Assembly: GCF_033807575.1 (NCBI RefSeq)
Contig: NC_084708.1
Coordinates: 6,348,501-6,412,500, forward strand
Direction: 5' to 3'
DNA from: Cydia pomonella
Lineage: Eukaryota > Arthropoda > Insecta > Lepidoptera > Tortricidae
DNA length: 64,000 nucleotides
Positions 33,529-45,964 of the stretch are shown here, piece after piece. A program made the translations under genes and the position numbers. The first letter of the stretch is position 1, and the number at the start of each line of letters is the position of its first letter. The notes below the pieces were generated by a model. The model saw only the letters and a program-made list of their open reading frames with translations. It was not told where the DNA came from and made no database searches.

Positions 33529-34409
33529 ACCGGGTGTTTCCTGTAACAGGAGCAATAAATTAAACTGTAGGCTGTACTCCTCAAACTGAACAACATTTGT
33601 TCAACAACTTTGAAAAATAACTTATGTTTTGATTTTTATTATTAAATTAAATTAAAAATTAAATTAAATTATCATTTATTTCAGATCTTTACAATCCATA
33701 GATTTTGTTAGTTTATCTAAGCTACGTACCTAGTAACTAGTGTTAGTATTTACTAATTACAACTAAACTAAACTAAAAAGTAACAAAACAACGTACAGGT
33801 CGCCCAGTCACAACTACCAGGTGCCTCCATATTCGACAGTAGCATCTATCGGATAATACTTTCAGAAAGCTGTTGGGACTGCTCCTCGCTCGTTGCATTA
33901 AAGATGCTGAGCGCTTACGCAAGATGGCATGGAACCCGTCTGTGCGCGCCTCTGCAAACATCGTCGAGGCGCTACAGAACCGTGACAGCCCCGTCAGCAT
34001 TCTGAAAGCATTATTATACTGAACTCTGAGAGCGTTTGCGGAACGCTGGGTGTACCTAATCCACAGGCTGCTCGTGTAGAATGTCTGACTGTAGGCTTTA
34101 AAAAGCGTTATTTTAACCTTGTCTGTACAGCGAGCGAACCTGCGTGCAAGCATATTCCCACATTTATTGCTTATTGAAGTTAATTCTAAGACGCAATGTA
34201 TTGCAAATTTTGTTAAGTATGTTTAAAGCGTGATAAGCAACGTCAAAAACACTGATGTCAGCGTACATTGAAAATAATATTGCATTTGTATGAAAAAGTT
34301 AAAATCTAAAGATTTCATCATTTTTAAGAGTTGTTATTCAAAAGTTATATCGTTTTTGGAGTACAATATATGATTTAATTATTTGCTCGTGTTACAGGAA
34401 ACACCCGGT
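33529..34409. mobile_element. TIR element (ACCGGGTGTTTCCTGTAACA) carrying a nested LINE
   Basis: ACCGGGTGTTTCCTGTAACA at 33529 is answered inversely by TGTTACAGGAAACACCCGGT ending at 34409. The pairing continues (GAGCAATAAATTAAA / TTTAATTATTTGCTC), so ends exceed 35 bp. Flanks read ...CTAT and ATAT..., fitting a TA-type target. The middle (about 33634-34200) is LINE sequence on the minus strand, so the original element was about 300 bp. Confidence 0.8.
33773..34180 (-). pseudogene. Non-LTR retrotransposon polymerase, C-terminal remnant
   Basis: The minus-strand frame of about 130 codons reads KCGNMLARRFARCTDKVK, then LFKAYSQTFYTSSLW, RVQYNNAFRML and SASTMF, the segment after the RT domain in many insect LINE polymerases. 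Catalytic RT motifs are absent (5' truncated). The 3' side ends in an AATTA-rich tail (33634-33672 on plus). The insertion sits inside the TIR element at 33529-34409. The clade is not assigned. Confidence 0.8.
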
Positions 34410-35834
34410 ATATACTGTAATTTTGACCTTTGTAATTACTACTATTACCTGTGTCAGTCAACTTATAAAGAACCAACCAATCTACGAGTCTGAAACAACA
34501 CTTGTATTCACATACCGCTGACGTAGGTTACAATTTGATATGCCTCTAAGTAATCAATATTCTTCAATATCGTATGGAATATTAAACTTTTTCCACATTA
34601 ATGAAAAACACATTTTGTGTTTTAAGAATTTTACGAAATCTTGTGCGATTTATATGCTTTATTTAATTATTAACTTAAACGGTAAAGTCCAATGAGTTGG
34701 GTAAGGTAAAACACCACTTAAATGACGATAAAAATACGATCTAGTCTTTGAATTGAGTGAAATTGCTATTTTAAAAAGGATATATTATCAAATTCATAAA
34801 AAATATGATGATCATCCTACAGCACGAATAGGTACCTACAGTACACTATCTGTTGATACAAGATATATCTACATCACGCGGCTCCTATAGATTAACATTT
34901 ACACATTTTGGCAGGTTTATCACAGAAGTAAATAAATTTTACCACCTGCTTTTACGACACAACAATGACACCACAATTACGTACAATAACAACAATTACT
35001 TACGTAATATGTTTATTTTCAAATAGTATGAGACGATCTTCAAAGCACATAAGTCACGTTCAAAATTACCTATATAATGCACAACAACGCGCACTATAAT
35101 TTTCAGGACGAGAAAATTCATGTACGTAGTAGGTACCATTACTGTGAATTTGTAATAATAATTACGGGTACAGACGGAGGCAGCCATCAAAATTGGATGA
35201 AAACTTAATATCCCGCACAACGAAGTTATTATGACTTATTCAAGCTAATGTTTTACACGTCAGGCGGAGGCCGTTCTTTCGTCCTTGACCATGTCTTGAC
35301 AAATTCAAAGGGAGACCTTCAACTTTATGGCTCGAGGTAGAAAGGCTTCATGCCCAACATTTACAGAACACAGACGTAATTATTTATGAAGGGACATTTA
35401 TATGGATTTGTAAATTTCTAATGTTAAATTGATTGCCTTAATGGTGTTGTGATTCTCCGAGCTGTCTTTTTGGCCTTTGATAAATCAGGAAAAATCAATC
35501 ATACTAAACCTACCTCTATTTTCGCCTCCATTTCAGCTTGGCGAAAAGTTCTTTAATTTGTCCGGCATCGCAGCTGCTCGCCTATTATAGCATTTTTCAA
35601 CCGACACTCGTCAAGTTTGGTGAGCTGGGGGCCTATTTTTGAATTTCGTGTGCTCGATTTCGTGTAATTCCCTTCAATTTATTTCCACTACTAGGCATTT
35701 AAATTCTACTAATATAATTGAAAACAAGTGGTCAATACCACTAGATTCCCAATTTATATTGCTCGTATTTCTAAAATATCAATTCGCCGTTTTCCATAGA
35801 TTTTTGATCGACGAATTCGAGCGCTCGAAATTCA
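34410..35834. other. No gene seen
   Basis: AT-rich and non-coding; nothing recognised. Confidence 0.5.
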
Positions 35835-36880
35835 AAAAAGCGGCCAAGTGCGAGTCGGACTCGCGCGTGAAGGGTTCCGTACCATTAAAGACGTATTAAA
35901 AAAAAATCTACTTGCTAGATCTTGTTCAACATTTTACCACTTTGGACACACATTTTACCACTTTGGAAGTGTCTCTCGCGCAAACTATTCAGCTTAGAAA
36001 AAAATGATATTAGGAACCTAAATATCATTTTTGAAGACCTATCCATAGATACCCCACACGTATGGGTTTGATGAAAAAAAAATATTTTTTTAATTTTTAT
36101 GACGTATTAAAAAAAACGACACTAGATCTCGTTCAAACCAATTTTCGGTGGAAGTTTGCATGGTAATGTATATCATATATTTTTTTTAGATTTTTCATTC
36201 TGTTATTTTAGAAGTTACAGGGGGGGGGGGACATTTTTTCACTTTGGAAGTGTCTCTCGCACAAACTATTCAGTTTAGAAAAAAATGATATTAGAAACCT
36301 AAAATATCATTTTTGAAGACCTATCCATAGATACCCCACACGTATGGGTTTGATGAAAAAAAATTTTTTTTTTAATTTTATGACGTATTAAAAAAAAACT
36401 ACTTACTAGATCTCGTTCAAACCAATTTTCGGTGGAAGTTTGCATGACAATGTATATCATATATTTTTTTTAGTTTTTTCATTCTGTTATTTTAGAAGTT
36501 ACGGGGGGGGGGGACACATTTTACCACTTTGGAAGTGTCTCTCGCGCAAACTATTCATTTTAGAAAAAAATGATATTAGAAACCTCAATATCATTTTTGA
36601 AGACCTATCCATAGATACCCCACACGTATGGGTTTGATGAAAAAAGATTTTTTGAGTTTCAGTTCTAAGTATGGGGAACCCCCAAAAATTATTGTTTTTT
36701 TTCTATTTTTGTGTGAACATCTTAATGCGGTTCATAGAATACATCCACTTACTAAGTTTGAACAGTATAGCTCTTATAGTTTCGGAAAAAAGTGGCTGTG
36801 ACATAATCGGACAGACAGACGGATATGACGAATCTATAAGGGTTCCGTTTTTTGCCATTTGGCTACGGAACCCTAAAAAT
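35835..36880 (+). repeat. AGGGTTCCGTAGCC repeat, internally amplified copy
   Basis: Starts AAAAAAGCGGCCAAGTGCGA, ends GGCTACGGAACCCTAAAAAT, the inverse orientation of the 15.0 kb copy. An inner unit of about 283 bp (marked by ACCCCACACGTATGGGTTTG at 36051, 36333 and 36617, each preceded by TATCATTTTTGAAGACCTAT) is present about three times, where the 15.0 kb copy has one. G-runs occur at about 36220 and 36504. The open frames here belong to the repeat. Confidence 0.85.
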
Positions 36881-39800
36881 CTGCTCTAGGTTTGATAATT
36901 AGCTATACTTATGGAATCCTTTCTTCATGCTCTTTTTATTTTATTTTTAATTTCGGAGCCTTGGATTTTTGTTTTTTTTTTTTGAGGTCTAGAGCTCACA
37001 AAACCACTAGTTATAATTTAGTTAAAGCTATTATGAAATTCTATAGTTTTTGTATTAGCACTAAGTGTCATTGTGTCTCTAAGTGTAATTGCAACCGGGA
37101 ACGTCATCAGAATTACAATAAATGTCACCACGCCCATATCCAAGCGATCAACTTAACATATACACCTGCATGGCTAATGGTTTGATCGCCGGACGCTTCC
37201 TCCTGCGCGCCACTTGCGAAACGGTCGCATTGTCTTCACACTTCCTCAACCTTGACTAACTATATGAAGCAAATATAATATCATCAAAATGTTAATCTAA
37301 TAAATTCGATAGCTAATTTCCGCTAAATGCGACCTTAGGAGCTGACCGTGGAAAATTCACGAATCACCATGCTTTAAAGCCGGTTGACTGGAATCGTAAT
37401 ATCCTCATTAACATTTGTATCTGTTTAGTGTTTAGTATACAACTACATTGAAGTTAAGCTGGTGTAGAATTCGCATTTTTATTTGGTTTCATAAATTATT
37501 CATTCTAATTACCCGCCCACATGCCCGTAACTATTGTTTACTTTGAATTTCATTGAATCTCAGAAATTTCAATGCCCGTGGACTTTCATAGCTACATTGA
37601 AAAGATGCAGGTCATCATTCAAAAGGTCCGCAATGCACTGCAGCACTCCAGTGTTCCTACTTGCAGTTGATTACTTCATTTGATACACGGCACATTGAAC
37701 AAAATGGTCCTTGAGATAATTCCTTGCAGTACAGAGCAATCAGAGTCCCGCACTACGCAGAGTTTTATAACGTTAGTAACTACTTGAGACTACATCTTGA
37801 ATAAGGTCATTCATAGCAAAAACACTGCCATAATGGCTCAATATAAGTATTTCCGGGAACATACCGACACTTTTGCTACAGAAATCATGTATGTAGACAA
37901 AATTTATTACATAAAATTAAAATTCAAAACCACATACGGCTTAAAGAACAAAAACAACCAGTTTGGGTATGAATTAATGCAAAATAATGAATAATCAAAT
38001 GTGTTTTGGCCGGTCGAGTCCGAACAAGGTCAGGCGCTAGTTACTTTACTACGAAAAACTACAATTGTGTGTCGAGAAGCGTTGTCAACGAATTCATACT
38101 TCACAAGTGAGCGTCACTAACCATTAGATAGGAGTGGAGCGATAGCTAATTCACATTAGCATTCATTAAGAGTACAGTGGTACGAGGGTGTTACAATTAC
38201 ATTACGTAACCGTCATGATGCAGTGGCGCCGACTGATAGCTCTCGGCAAATATCAGCGTCTTTATTTTTGTTAATTAAAACGTTCTTGACGCTCTTAATG
38301 CCATCTTGTAATTGTTAGCACTTTATTGAATTTTGGAATGTAGAATGGCTATTTATAACTTGAGATAAGTCTCATCAGTTCCTGGAAAGTCTGCCACCAC
38401 ATGATTGATATTGTACTGTCTATTTGATTCCGGATTGTAAAGGCGAAATTGGGAGGGTTCTTATATTGCGGAGATATAAGGCCTATTTAATATCTACCTT
38501 ATGTTGAGTATGTTCTTGTTCTCTTTTGTATATTTATATGAACCTTTTATTCACCGCAATGGAAATAAATCACCGGTGAAATAAATTCTAAAGGAAGATC
38601 GAAGTTACCATTTGTGTACGTGTCGCACTTGTACTGTTTAAAGTGAAGCCTCGTGTGTGCTGATCTCTACTTATAAATTTTCTGCAACACTTCACACGTC
38701 GAACAAACTCACATTTAAATATACAAATCTTTTGTCATAGAATGTTTACAAAACAAATTCATCAATCGTCAATGTTTACCCATTCGTTAATACTTATTTA
38801 TCAAGAAGGTCATAGATAATTTCGTACTTATTTCAAACCAATCTTTGACCTACATGTACTTTTCCCAATTAGCGAAAAAAATATTACGCAAGTTTCAATT
38901 GATTCTAGATACGGCACTACAACTTTTACCGAATATCTACTTCTCGATTTGCGGAAACGTAAGTAGTTTTTACACAGCTTCACGGTCAATGTCGACTGCC
39001 CGGCCTTGTGGCTCACTCGACCACGGCGCGTGGTTACCGCCAAAAAATGTACCTGCTTATGTAACAGATTAGATGATAATCTGAATGTTTTAGGCCTTTG
39101 GTCTACTGGTGTATGCTCATAGTAGACGTAGTTGACACAATAGATGCAATGAGTTCGATTCGGTTCCTCGGAAAGCGAAACTCAGCTTATGGAAAATAAA
39201 CACGAATATTTTGCCAGACCATATTATATTCCTGTTATTATGAGACATTTTGCTCTAAATGAGTCCCAAGGACTAGCAAATCCAATAGAGTTATCCTCTT
39301 AACTGTCGTAGTACGAAATAATGACATCATCTGTTGTATTATGAGGTCAGAAACAGTCATTCGTTTTGGTCATAACCACCGCGCTGTGTCGAGAGGTTTC
39401 CTTGTTTTGGTAAAAAAACACTAACAGTAGGTAAATGATTAAACGTAATTCACGAACGTCACTGTAACAGATTCCTATTTTGCTTAAAAAAACAATTTCC
39501 GCGTCTTTAGACTACATTCCGCTTCAATAAGCGATTTGCGTAATCATTGACATCGTGAAATTCCTTTTATCCTGTACGAATATTGTTCCTGCTTATTTTA
39601 TTTGACATCCTTGATATTTCCTTTTTTTCTTTGATTCTATATAAAAATGGTTAAAATAAACCATACATACGTTAGAAAATATCAATAAGATGTCTGTTGG
39701 AGGCATTTTATTAAAAACACCACGAATATATATTTCCGAAACTAGCCACGTAAATTATGCATGGAAGTGATTTCTCACATAAGCACTAAGTAAAATTATA

Positions 39801-40438
39801 TATTACTTAATAAAGGAACGCAAACGTCTAGAATCCAATAAAACAATACAGATAACGGTACGTCAATAATAACATCAATTGCAAGTCAACGACACTTACG
39901 AACTAAACATTAGTTATCAAGTACCCATTACTCGACGCTGTATTTTTAGCCTAGGCCAAACTAAAAATAGGACAGTTACGTATGTATTACTGAATTAATA
40001 TTTCTAAAAACGGACCGTAGACGGCAGCGATAACGGGCGATACCGCGTGACGTATGTCCGCACATTAGATAGCTTGTTCAAAGACTAATGATTGCTTATA
40101 ATGTACTTATTAATAACATTCTAATTATATTGTTAAATACTTGTAATTTGCGGTATATTAAAAAGTTATGCTAATGAGCAAAGTCGTTGTACTTAACTAA
40201 GATAATATATTTTAATTACATAGAAGGTTATTTTGACAACACGAAACATTTTTTAAGTACGTTTCTTATACGTGAATATTGTAGTTCAAAGTCGAATATT
40301 ACAAACTCATATATCTCTATAGGTACTCGCATCTTATTCAAATTATTTTTTTGTCCTTTTAAAAAAAAACAGATTTTAATTAACAAAAACAAAAGATGAT
40401 TTTTTCATAAAATTTCATAATATAATATCATTAGTTTG
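36881..40438. other. No gene seen
   Basis: AT-rich desert; only the tRNA-like stretch at 39.1 kb stands out. Confidence 0.45.
39092..39175 (+). other. tRNA-like Pol III promoter (possible SINE head or tRNA relic)
   Basis: TGGTCTACTGG (39099-39109) fits the A-box consensus TRGYNNANNGG, and AGTTCGATTCG (39152-39162) is two mismatches from the B box. Spacing is plausible for a tRNA or SINE. I could not fold a proper acceptor stem, so a functional tRNA is unlikely. Confidence 0.3.
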
Positions 40439-40595
40439 TAGAGTCAGACTAAGATAAGTTGGCAGTGATTTTGACAGCCTAGACTGTGCTAGTGTTATTT
40501 TAAACGTCAAACTTCTATGAAATTATAACGTTTACTTAACACTTGCACAGGCTGGGCTATCAAAATCGTTGCCAACTTAGCTTGGTCTGACTCTA
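40439..40595. mobile_element. MITE with TAGAGTCAGAC ends, 157 bp
   Basis: TAGAGTCAGACTAAGATAAG and TTGGCAGTGATTTTGACAGCC at the left pair with GGCTATCAAAATCGTTGCCAA and CTTGGTCTGACTCTA at the right (about 42-bp ends with few mismatches). Confidence 0.85.
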
Positions 40596-41367
40596 GAACG
40601 TAATTATGCCTCATGTTTTACGTGTGTACGTACGCACCTACGCACGTATAGTAAGCTCGCGGTAGTATTCTTTTAAAGGAAAAATAATTGACTCCTTATA
40701 GTTTCTTTTAAAAATAGGTTTGACGGCGGGCGTAAAAAAATAGGTGGCTGTACTTAAAAAGACTTATTTATTAAAAAAAATCCTACCACAAATGATACAA
40801 CATCACTTGCAAAATTATTTAGCTCTGTCATTGTTTTATAATTTCCTATTACCTATGAACTAAATGATACTCAGTGCAAATCATAATTTTTTATCAATTA
40901 TTAAATCGAAATTAATAATTATCGCACGGATCATCCACTTTCGTGTTAATTTTTTCGCTAATCACCATAAAAAAATAAAGGTTGACAACATGTTAATGGA
41001 ATTACAATTTAATGAAGATTTTAGGTATCTAATAAATACTTATCATTTACCGTTACTTCTTTCTAACATTGCAAGCTGAATTTCAAGCTGTTTGTTTTAA
41101 AATTAAACTCGTTTTATATGCATTGGTATATATAAGTATTGGTATATTCACATATAATCTATCGTAAAGCTTAGTATTTATAATTAAATATTAAATTCCA
41201 GTGGCTTTCCCGGCTCCGGAGGCATAATTTCTCGGAGCAATTAAATCGGCCACTATAAAACGGTTATATAACGGTGTACAGGGGTCAAGCATAAATGATC
41301 AAGAAACACTAACAGTGAAATCACCAATAACTCAAACAAAGCTTATATATTAAAAGTAATTAATAAT

Positions 41368-41462
41368 GTGGCTTACCATAAGAGAAGGGTCCTTATAAGG
41401 ATTTTTTTCTGATGGAAAGGTGCATGTGCACATGAAGCGGATCCTTCTATGATTGAAAGCCA
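41368..41462. mobile_element. Short foldback element, 95 bp
   Basis: GTGGCTTACCATAAGAGAAG then GGTCC is answered imperfectly by GGATCCTTCTATGATTGAAA then GCCAC, with the central palindrome TGCATGTGCACATG. Confidence 0.6.
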
Positions 41463-42073
41463 CATATGGTCTTAGGATACTGTAGTTATTCATGAAATAA
41501 AACTACATATTCCAACGGATTATTTGAAATTTGAAAACATTTATTTCATGTAACTGTGACACATACATTTTGTTAGTAAAAATTATGTAGCGGACAATTA
41601 CATCTCAACGTTTCGAAACACGTCACTTTTTAATCTCTGGATATACCTATTTTGAATTCATTACGCTTAATATAATCCGGTCAAATGGTTTTATTTGACA
41701 GACAAAATGGATCTTTAGCCCATTTCCCTAACAAATTTCAAAAGTATAGTCCCATCCAGAAGTAAGGATGAAACTTGGCATGCACGTGGCTTATAGATAG
41801 GTAAAAATAAAAACAGAAGACGAAGCAACTTGTCAAGATGAAGCTCTTTCACTAACTTTTGGATGATACATTTAAACCAAATTAGGTCGGTAAGATTAAT
41901 AAGTAAGACAATGGGTCAGCGAGCCTCACTTCAATTGAGAAGACTTACTCATAACGCTTATTTCGAGCAAGATCAAGCCAGTCGAAGAATAAAAATAGAT
42001 TTGGAATTCCTGACTAAACGGGGTTGACTAGTCATTCAATATTAGCAAATAAAATGATAAGTTTCTTAAGGGT

Positions 42074-42150
42074 TAATAGCTGAAGAGATCATCTAAAGGG
42101 ATAAGTACCTTTGTACTCATTTTTTGTAGTCTCTCTTTATTATTACTTGT
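42074..42150 (+). repeat. Retroelement 3' fragment, relative of 17.85-18.13 kb
   Basis: GAAGAGATCATCTAAAGGGA then TAAGTACCTTTGTACT matches the tail at 18.0 kb with substitutions. Confidence 0.5.
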
Positions 42151-42483
42151 TTTGAACAATAGTGTATACTAATTAGCTACTAGTACGTGTCATCCGTGAT
42201 AACATGCAAGTTTGTTAAATCTAACCTTTAATAATATAACAATACAAGTCATGGCACGCGTTGTCGTGAATGACATGATCTATCCTAACTAAATTGTGTG
42301 AACGTAGTCATTGAAATAGATGGGTATAATCGTGCCTAAAATTCGAATAGTAAAACAGAGCGAAGTACTTAAAATGTTTTAGTTGAAGAACCTAGGTATC
42401 CAGAAATTTATAGTCTGTAAACTAAGAAGTCTGTAATTAAATCATTCAAAAAATCACAAAGTCACAACTACATTGAACTATTA

Positions 42484-42615
42484 GCGCCACTCTACCATCC
42501 CACTAACCTGGGGTTAACCGGTTAAACCTTTAACTCAGTGTCAAATTGTACTGCTAACCATGGTAACTTCAGGTTTAACCGGTTAACCTTGGGTTAATAG
42601 GATGGTGCAAGTGGC
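42484..42615. mobile_element. Foldback element of the AACCGGTTAACC family
   Basis: ACCATCCCACTAACCTGGGG then TTAACCGGTTAAACC is answered by GGTTTAACCGGTTAACCTTG then GGTTAATAGGATGGTGCAAG. It is the most complete copy in the window; relatives are at 22966 and within 1-455. Confidence 0.75.
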
Positions 42616-43767
42616 CCTTATAATACATTATAGGGGAGAGTCGGTTATATTATACCGCCAGTTGAATCGTACCTCTAGATTTCCCTAGTTTATTTACACG
42701 TGAACCCTCAGTAATCTAACTAGAAATGGCAAAGGGCTTCTTAATTTACAAATACATTGTAAATTCATCTGTAGTTCATAAGATCGTTTCTCCGCCAAAA
42801 CATGAAGCTGAGCGCTATCGCAACCTCTTATAACGAGACAACGAGTAAACATGACCTAACGATTATCGGACGACACCACCCTATCCGGACCAGATAACCG
42901 CTCGAAACGGGACAATAAGTGCACATTTTATACAAATCAATTGTTTTCTCGTTTATTTAAATACATATATACATTACTACATAATATAGATTGTGTGTGT
43001 AATAATACCGGTAGAAGTAATTGATGTGTCAAAATACGATAAGTTTAAAATATGGCCAATATAATATGACTAATAAAACCTCATCTAATGGCCTTAATCG
43101 GAAAGGACGCCACACTTAACAAACGTTGCGCAAAATCATAGCTAGGTTGAATCGATAGCGAATATAAAATGCCTTCCATTCCCGTAACCGGGCTTTGGTC
43201 TACCTACAATCTTTAATAATGAAACAATAACACTTTTCCGAATATCATGTTATTTCTATATTTACCAATGTAAGCTTGAGTCAATTTTTATAGTTATCAT
43301 GACAACCAAAAACTTAACTAAGCTTTCCTAAATAAATACTATTTCCAATAGATCTCATCTAACACTCAGCCTTTAACAGACCACACCGTGGCAATAAAGC
43401 AGTCAAGTACGTGACACGGCCAGCCCTTCCCCACGTCACCCTCGGCCGTGTCTGCCTGAAAACAGGTCACGCATTTTATTTCACTTAGGCATGTACAGCA
43501 GTAAGGGAGTTAAGCCTGAGTTAAGCTAATGATTAAGTATCAAGAGAAACTAAAAATAACATAAGATAAATAACAATAATCTGAGAATAGCGACAAGGTC
43601 AATAACTGTTAAGATAAAGGAAGATGTTCGTTACGCGAGATGTATAACCGATCTTAATTTGTAGTTAAGCGTGAAGTACGGTGCTGATATTCGGATCTGT
43701 TGTTATTAACTTATACTTATTAGATATATTAATAGATATAGTATATCTACATGTAAAACAAATATAT
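42616..43767. other. No gene seen
   Basis: AT-rich, with a somewhat GC-richer patch at 43380-43470; nothing recognised. Confidence 0.45.
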
Positions 43768-43828
43768 ACAGGGTGCCAGATATATTAGGCTCGTTGTTTT
43801 ATCCGCTTCTACTGATGCTGACTGTACT
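43768..43828 (-). repeat. MITE family B, one-ended fragment
   Basis: GGGTGCCAGATATATTAGGC then TACTGATGCTGACTGTACTT matches the right end of the element at 6741-6963 and the fragment at 56817. Confidence 0.65.
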
Positions 43829-44271
43829 TATTATAGTAAAAATACTAGGTACTGAAACATCTTGAAAGAATCTTTTTCCATCGAACTTTTTCTTACTCAG
43901 AATTTCTCTAAGTGGAAAGGAAGTTTCGAGCTACAAATCTATTTAAAATATAACTGGAATACGCTCTAAAGTAAACTAAACATATCAGTTTGTATCTGTG
44001 TAGTAGAATTTCCATAGACAAGCACATATATGTACCAATAAAAGTAATAAGCCCCATTTTTTCCGCCTGAACCTGTTCGCATTGTTGCGTGTTAGGGAAA
44101 CTGCCGTCACTCACGATATAAATCGAGAGATAACTTGCTCAGCGTAAGGCTTCAAGCCATGTAGATTCTACGGTAACAAGCATTTTGGTGAAACATGGTT
44201 TTATTTACATAAAAACATATGTACCTCCCCAGCTGCAAGGCAATCTTTTATCAAACCTTTGTCTTGCCTGC

Positions 44272-44338
44272 AAAGGAAAACACTGCATATAGATTTGTAG
44301 TATATTACTTACTACAAATCTATGCAGTGTTTTCCTTT
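44272..44338. ncRNA. Near-perfect 29-bp hairpin (miRNA-like or foldback)
   Basis: AAAGGAAAACACTGCATATA then GATTTGTAGTA pairs with TACTACAAATCTATGCAGTG then TTTTCCTTT around a 7-base loop (TATTACT); the only interruption is a two-base bulge (TA) on the left arm. Arm length and loop size suit an insect pre-miRNA, although near-perfect pairing also fits a small foldback element. It lies 64 bases before the acceptor-like site at 44402. I recognise no known miRNA seed. Confidence 0.4.
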
Positions 44339-44402
44339 TTAAATGATATATTTTGTGTTAATAATATTACGCACTAGATTTACAATTAAATCTTTGTTTC
44401 AG

Positions 44403-44546
44403 GTATGTTCTGATCAAATCGACGAAGTAATCCGGCCAAAACCGCAAGCCACTTGTTGGATACCGCATCAGAAAGCACCAAAGCCATCAACATTTAGGCG
44501 GGTTATAACAAATTTGGCAAAGCCAGTTGATGACGTCACGAGCTGC
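44403..44546 (+). CDS. Candidate 144-nt internal exon, 48 codons, phase 0/0
   Basis: ATCTTTGTTTCAG is a good acceptor at 44402, and GAGCTGC|GTGAGTATT is a strong donor after 44546. The interval is exactly 48 codons and open in frame (starting VCSDQIDEVIRPKPQ, ending AKPVDDVTSC), and is clearly less AT-rich than its flanks. The product is not recognised and no partner exon was found in a matching phase. The acceptor abuts GTATGT, so the site also looks like a recursive splice site (3' site joined to a 5' site). Chance is possible. Confidence 0.4.
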
Positions 44547-44552
44547 GTGAGT

Positions 44553-45837
44553 ATTGCTTGGAACAATTCTTATTTGTGCCTGTAACATTATTCATTAAGT
44601 GACCTGTTAACATCGGCAATATGATGTGCAAAGGTTAAACGCTTTTATGATAAACAAAGAATGTTCTTAACTTTTACACAGAATGATGCTTTATAATTTT
44701 GCCAAATGTGTGTGTTTCATTAACATTATTGGTAGCACTATATGGTTAACTGATCATAGATAACAATCAATAATACTATTCTATAGAGTGTACCTACTTA
44801 CTTATATGTAGTCGTTAAATATTAAGCAAATAATGCTTTGATGCAGACGTAGTTAAACAAAGTAATTAATGTCATTTTAAGTTTTTCTCCGCGTACACAA
44901 TGATTAAAAGAGATAAAAAGCAATTTGCATCAATTTTACATGGATATGGTTTGATTCTGTATGATGAATAAACAAAACGTTTCCCTATCAATATTAGAAT
45001 CCCCATAATTTCTTTATCGGCAAAACTCCTTAAGTTAAAAAGATTTTTATATTACCACGATTCCTTGAAATTACATCGCGTGACTCCACTTGCTTCTGAT
45101 TGATTGAATTTCAAATCAAATAAACATCAAATGTCATATTATACATGGTCCCTGCCCTAACTTGAGGTACAATCCACAATTCGAATGATTTTCGAAATAT
45201 GCTCCATACTCGTATTCCAGACAGGTGATTGAATTTGAAAAGTCTTGAGTTTCAAAGTTTCTAGTTGTGCATAATTACTTACGGTTGATGCTTAAGGTGA
45301 TATCTCTTCGAAAAAAGTTTATTTGTCTTTTTTTTATCAATCTTTTGCTGTTGTAGTCATCATCGTCCTCACTCCTCATATATTACTTAATCAATTTTAG
45401 ATATAGATCGTTTTTAATGAAACCAGCAGCCATTACTAATAACATTGTACTTCAACAACTCGTTTGTATATCAACGATCGATATTATCTCATCAGCGAAC
45501 TGCTATAGTAACGAAACGTAAACAATGTTTATATAGATGTCACTATCGTTAAGGTGATGTCAAAGCTTGTTTGCTAGTGCGTGGGTCTCCATGATATCAT
45601 TAGGTATGCATTGGGCAACGTATCTATTCGATTCCGTCGTTAAATCGTCTTGCAATTCAATGCGTTTCGAACACTGTATTATCATATTGTAAATCGTATT
45701 ATTTATATGTGCATTGGACTCATCCAATTTTATTTGCAATATTCGTTAAGTTCACAATAAAACTTTGTATTATATATCAAAAACTAAACAACTATTATTT
45801 TAACGGTTATAAGAGGCATAATGTAAAAAGATATACT
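44553..45837. other. No gene seen
   Basis: AT-rich and non-coding. Confidence 0.5.
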
Positions 45838-45964
45838 AGTGGGTGGCTCTGTGAGCTGTAGACCTCACGATAAGCTTAACAAATGTAAAAATAAAAAAAA
45901 TACTTATTTCATTGCGTCATTATCACAACGGTCTTAAGCGCCATAGACCGTATTGGCGCTTAAG
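45838..45964 (+). repeat. Retroelement fragment plus 11-bp hairpin
   Basis: GTGGGTGGCTCTGTGAGCTG then TAGACCTCACGATAAG matches the 5' part of the repeat at 17848. CTTAAGCGCCA (45933-45943) is answered by TGGCGCTTAAG (45954-45964) with a 10-base loop. Confidence 0.55.
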
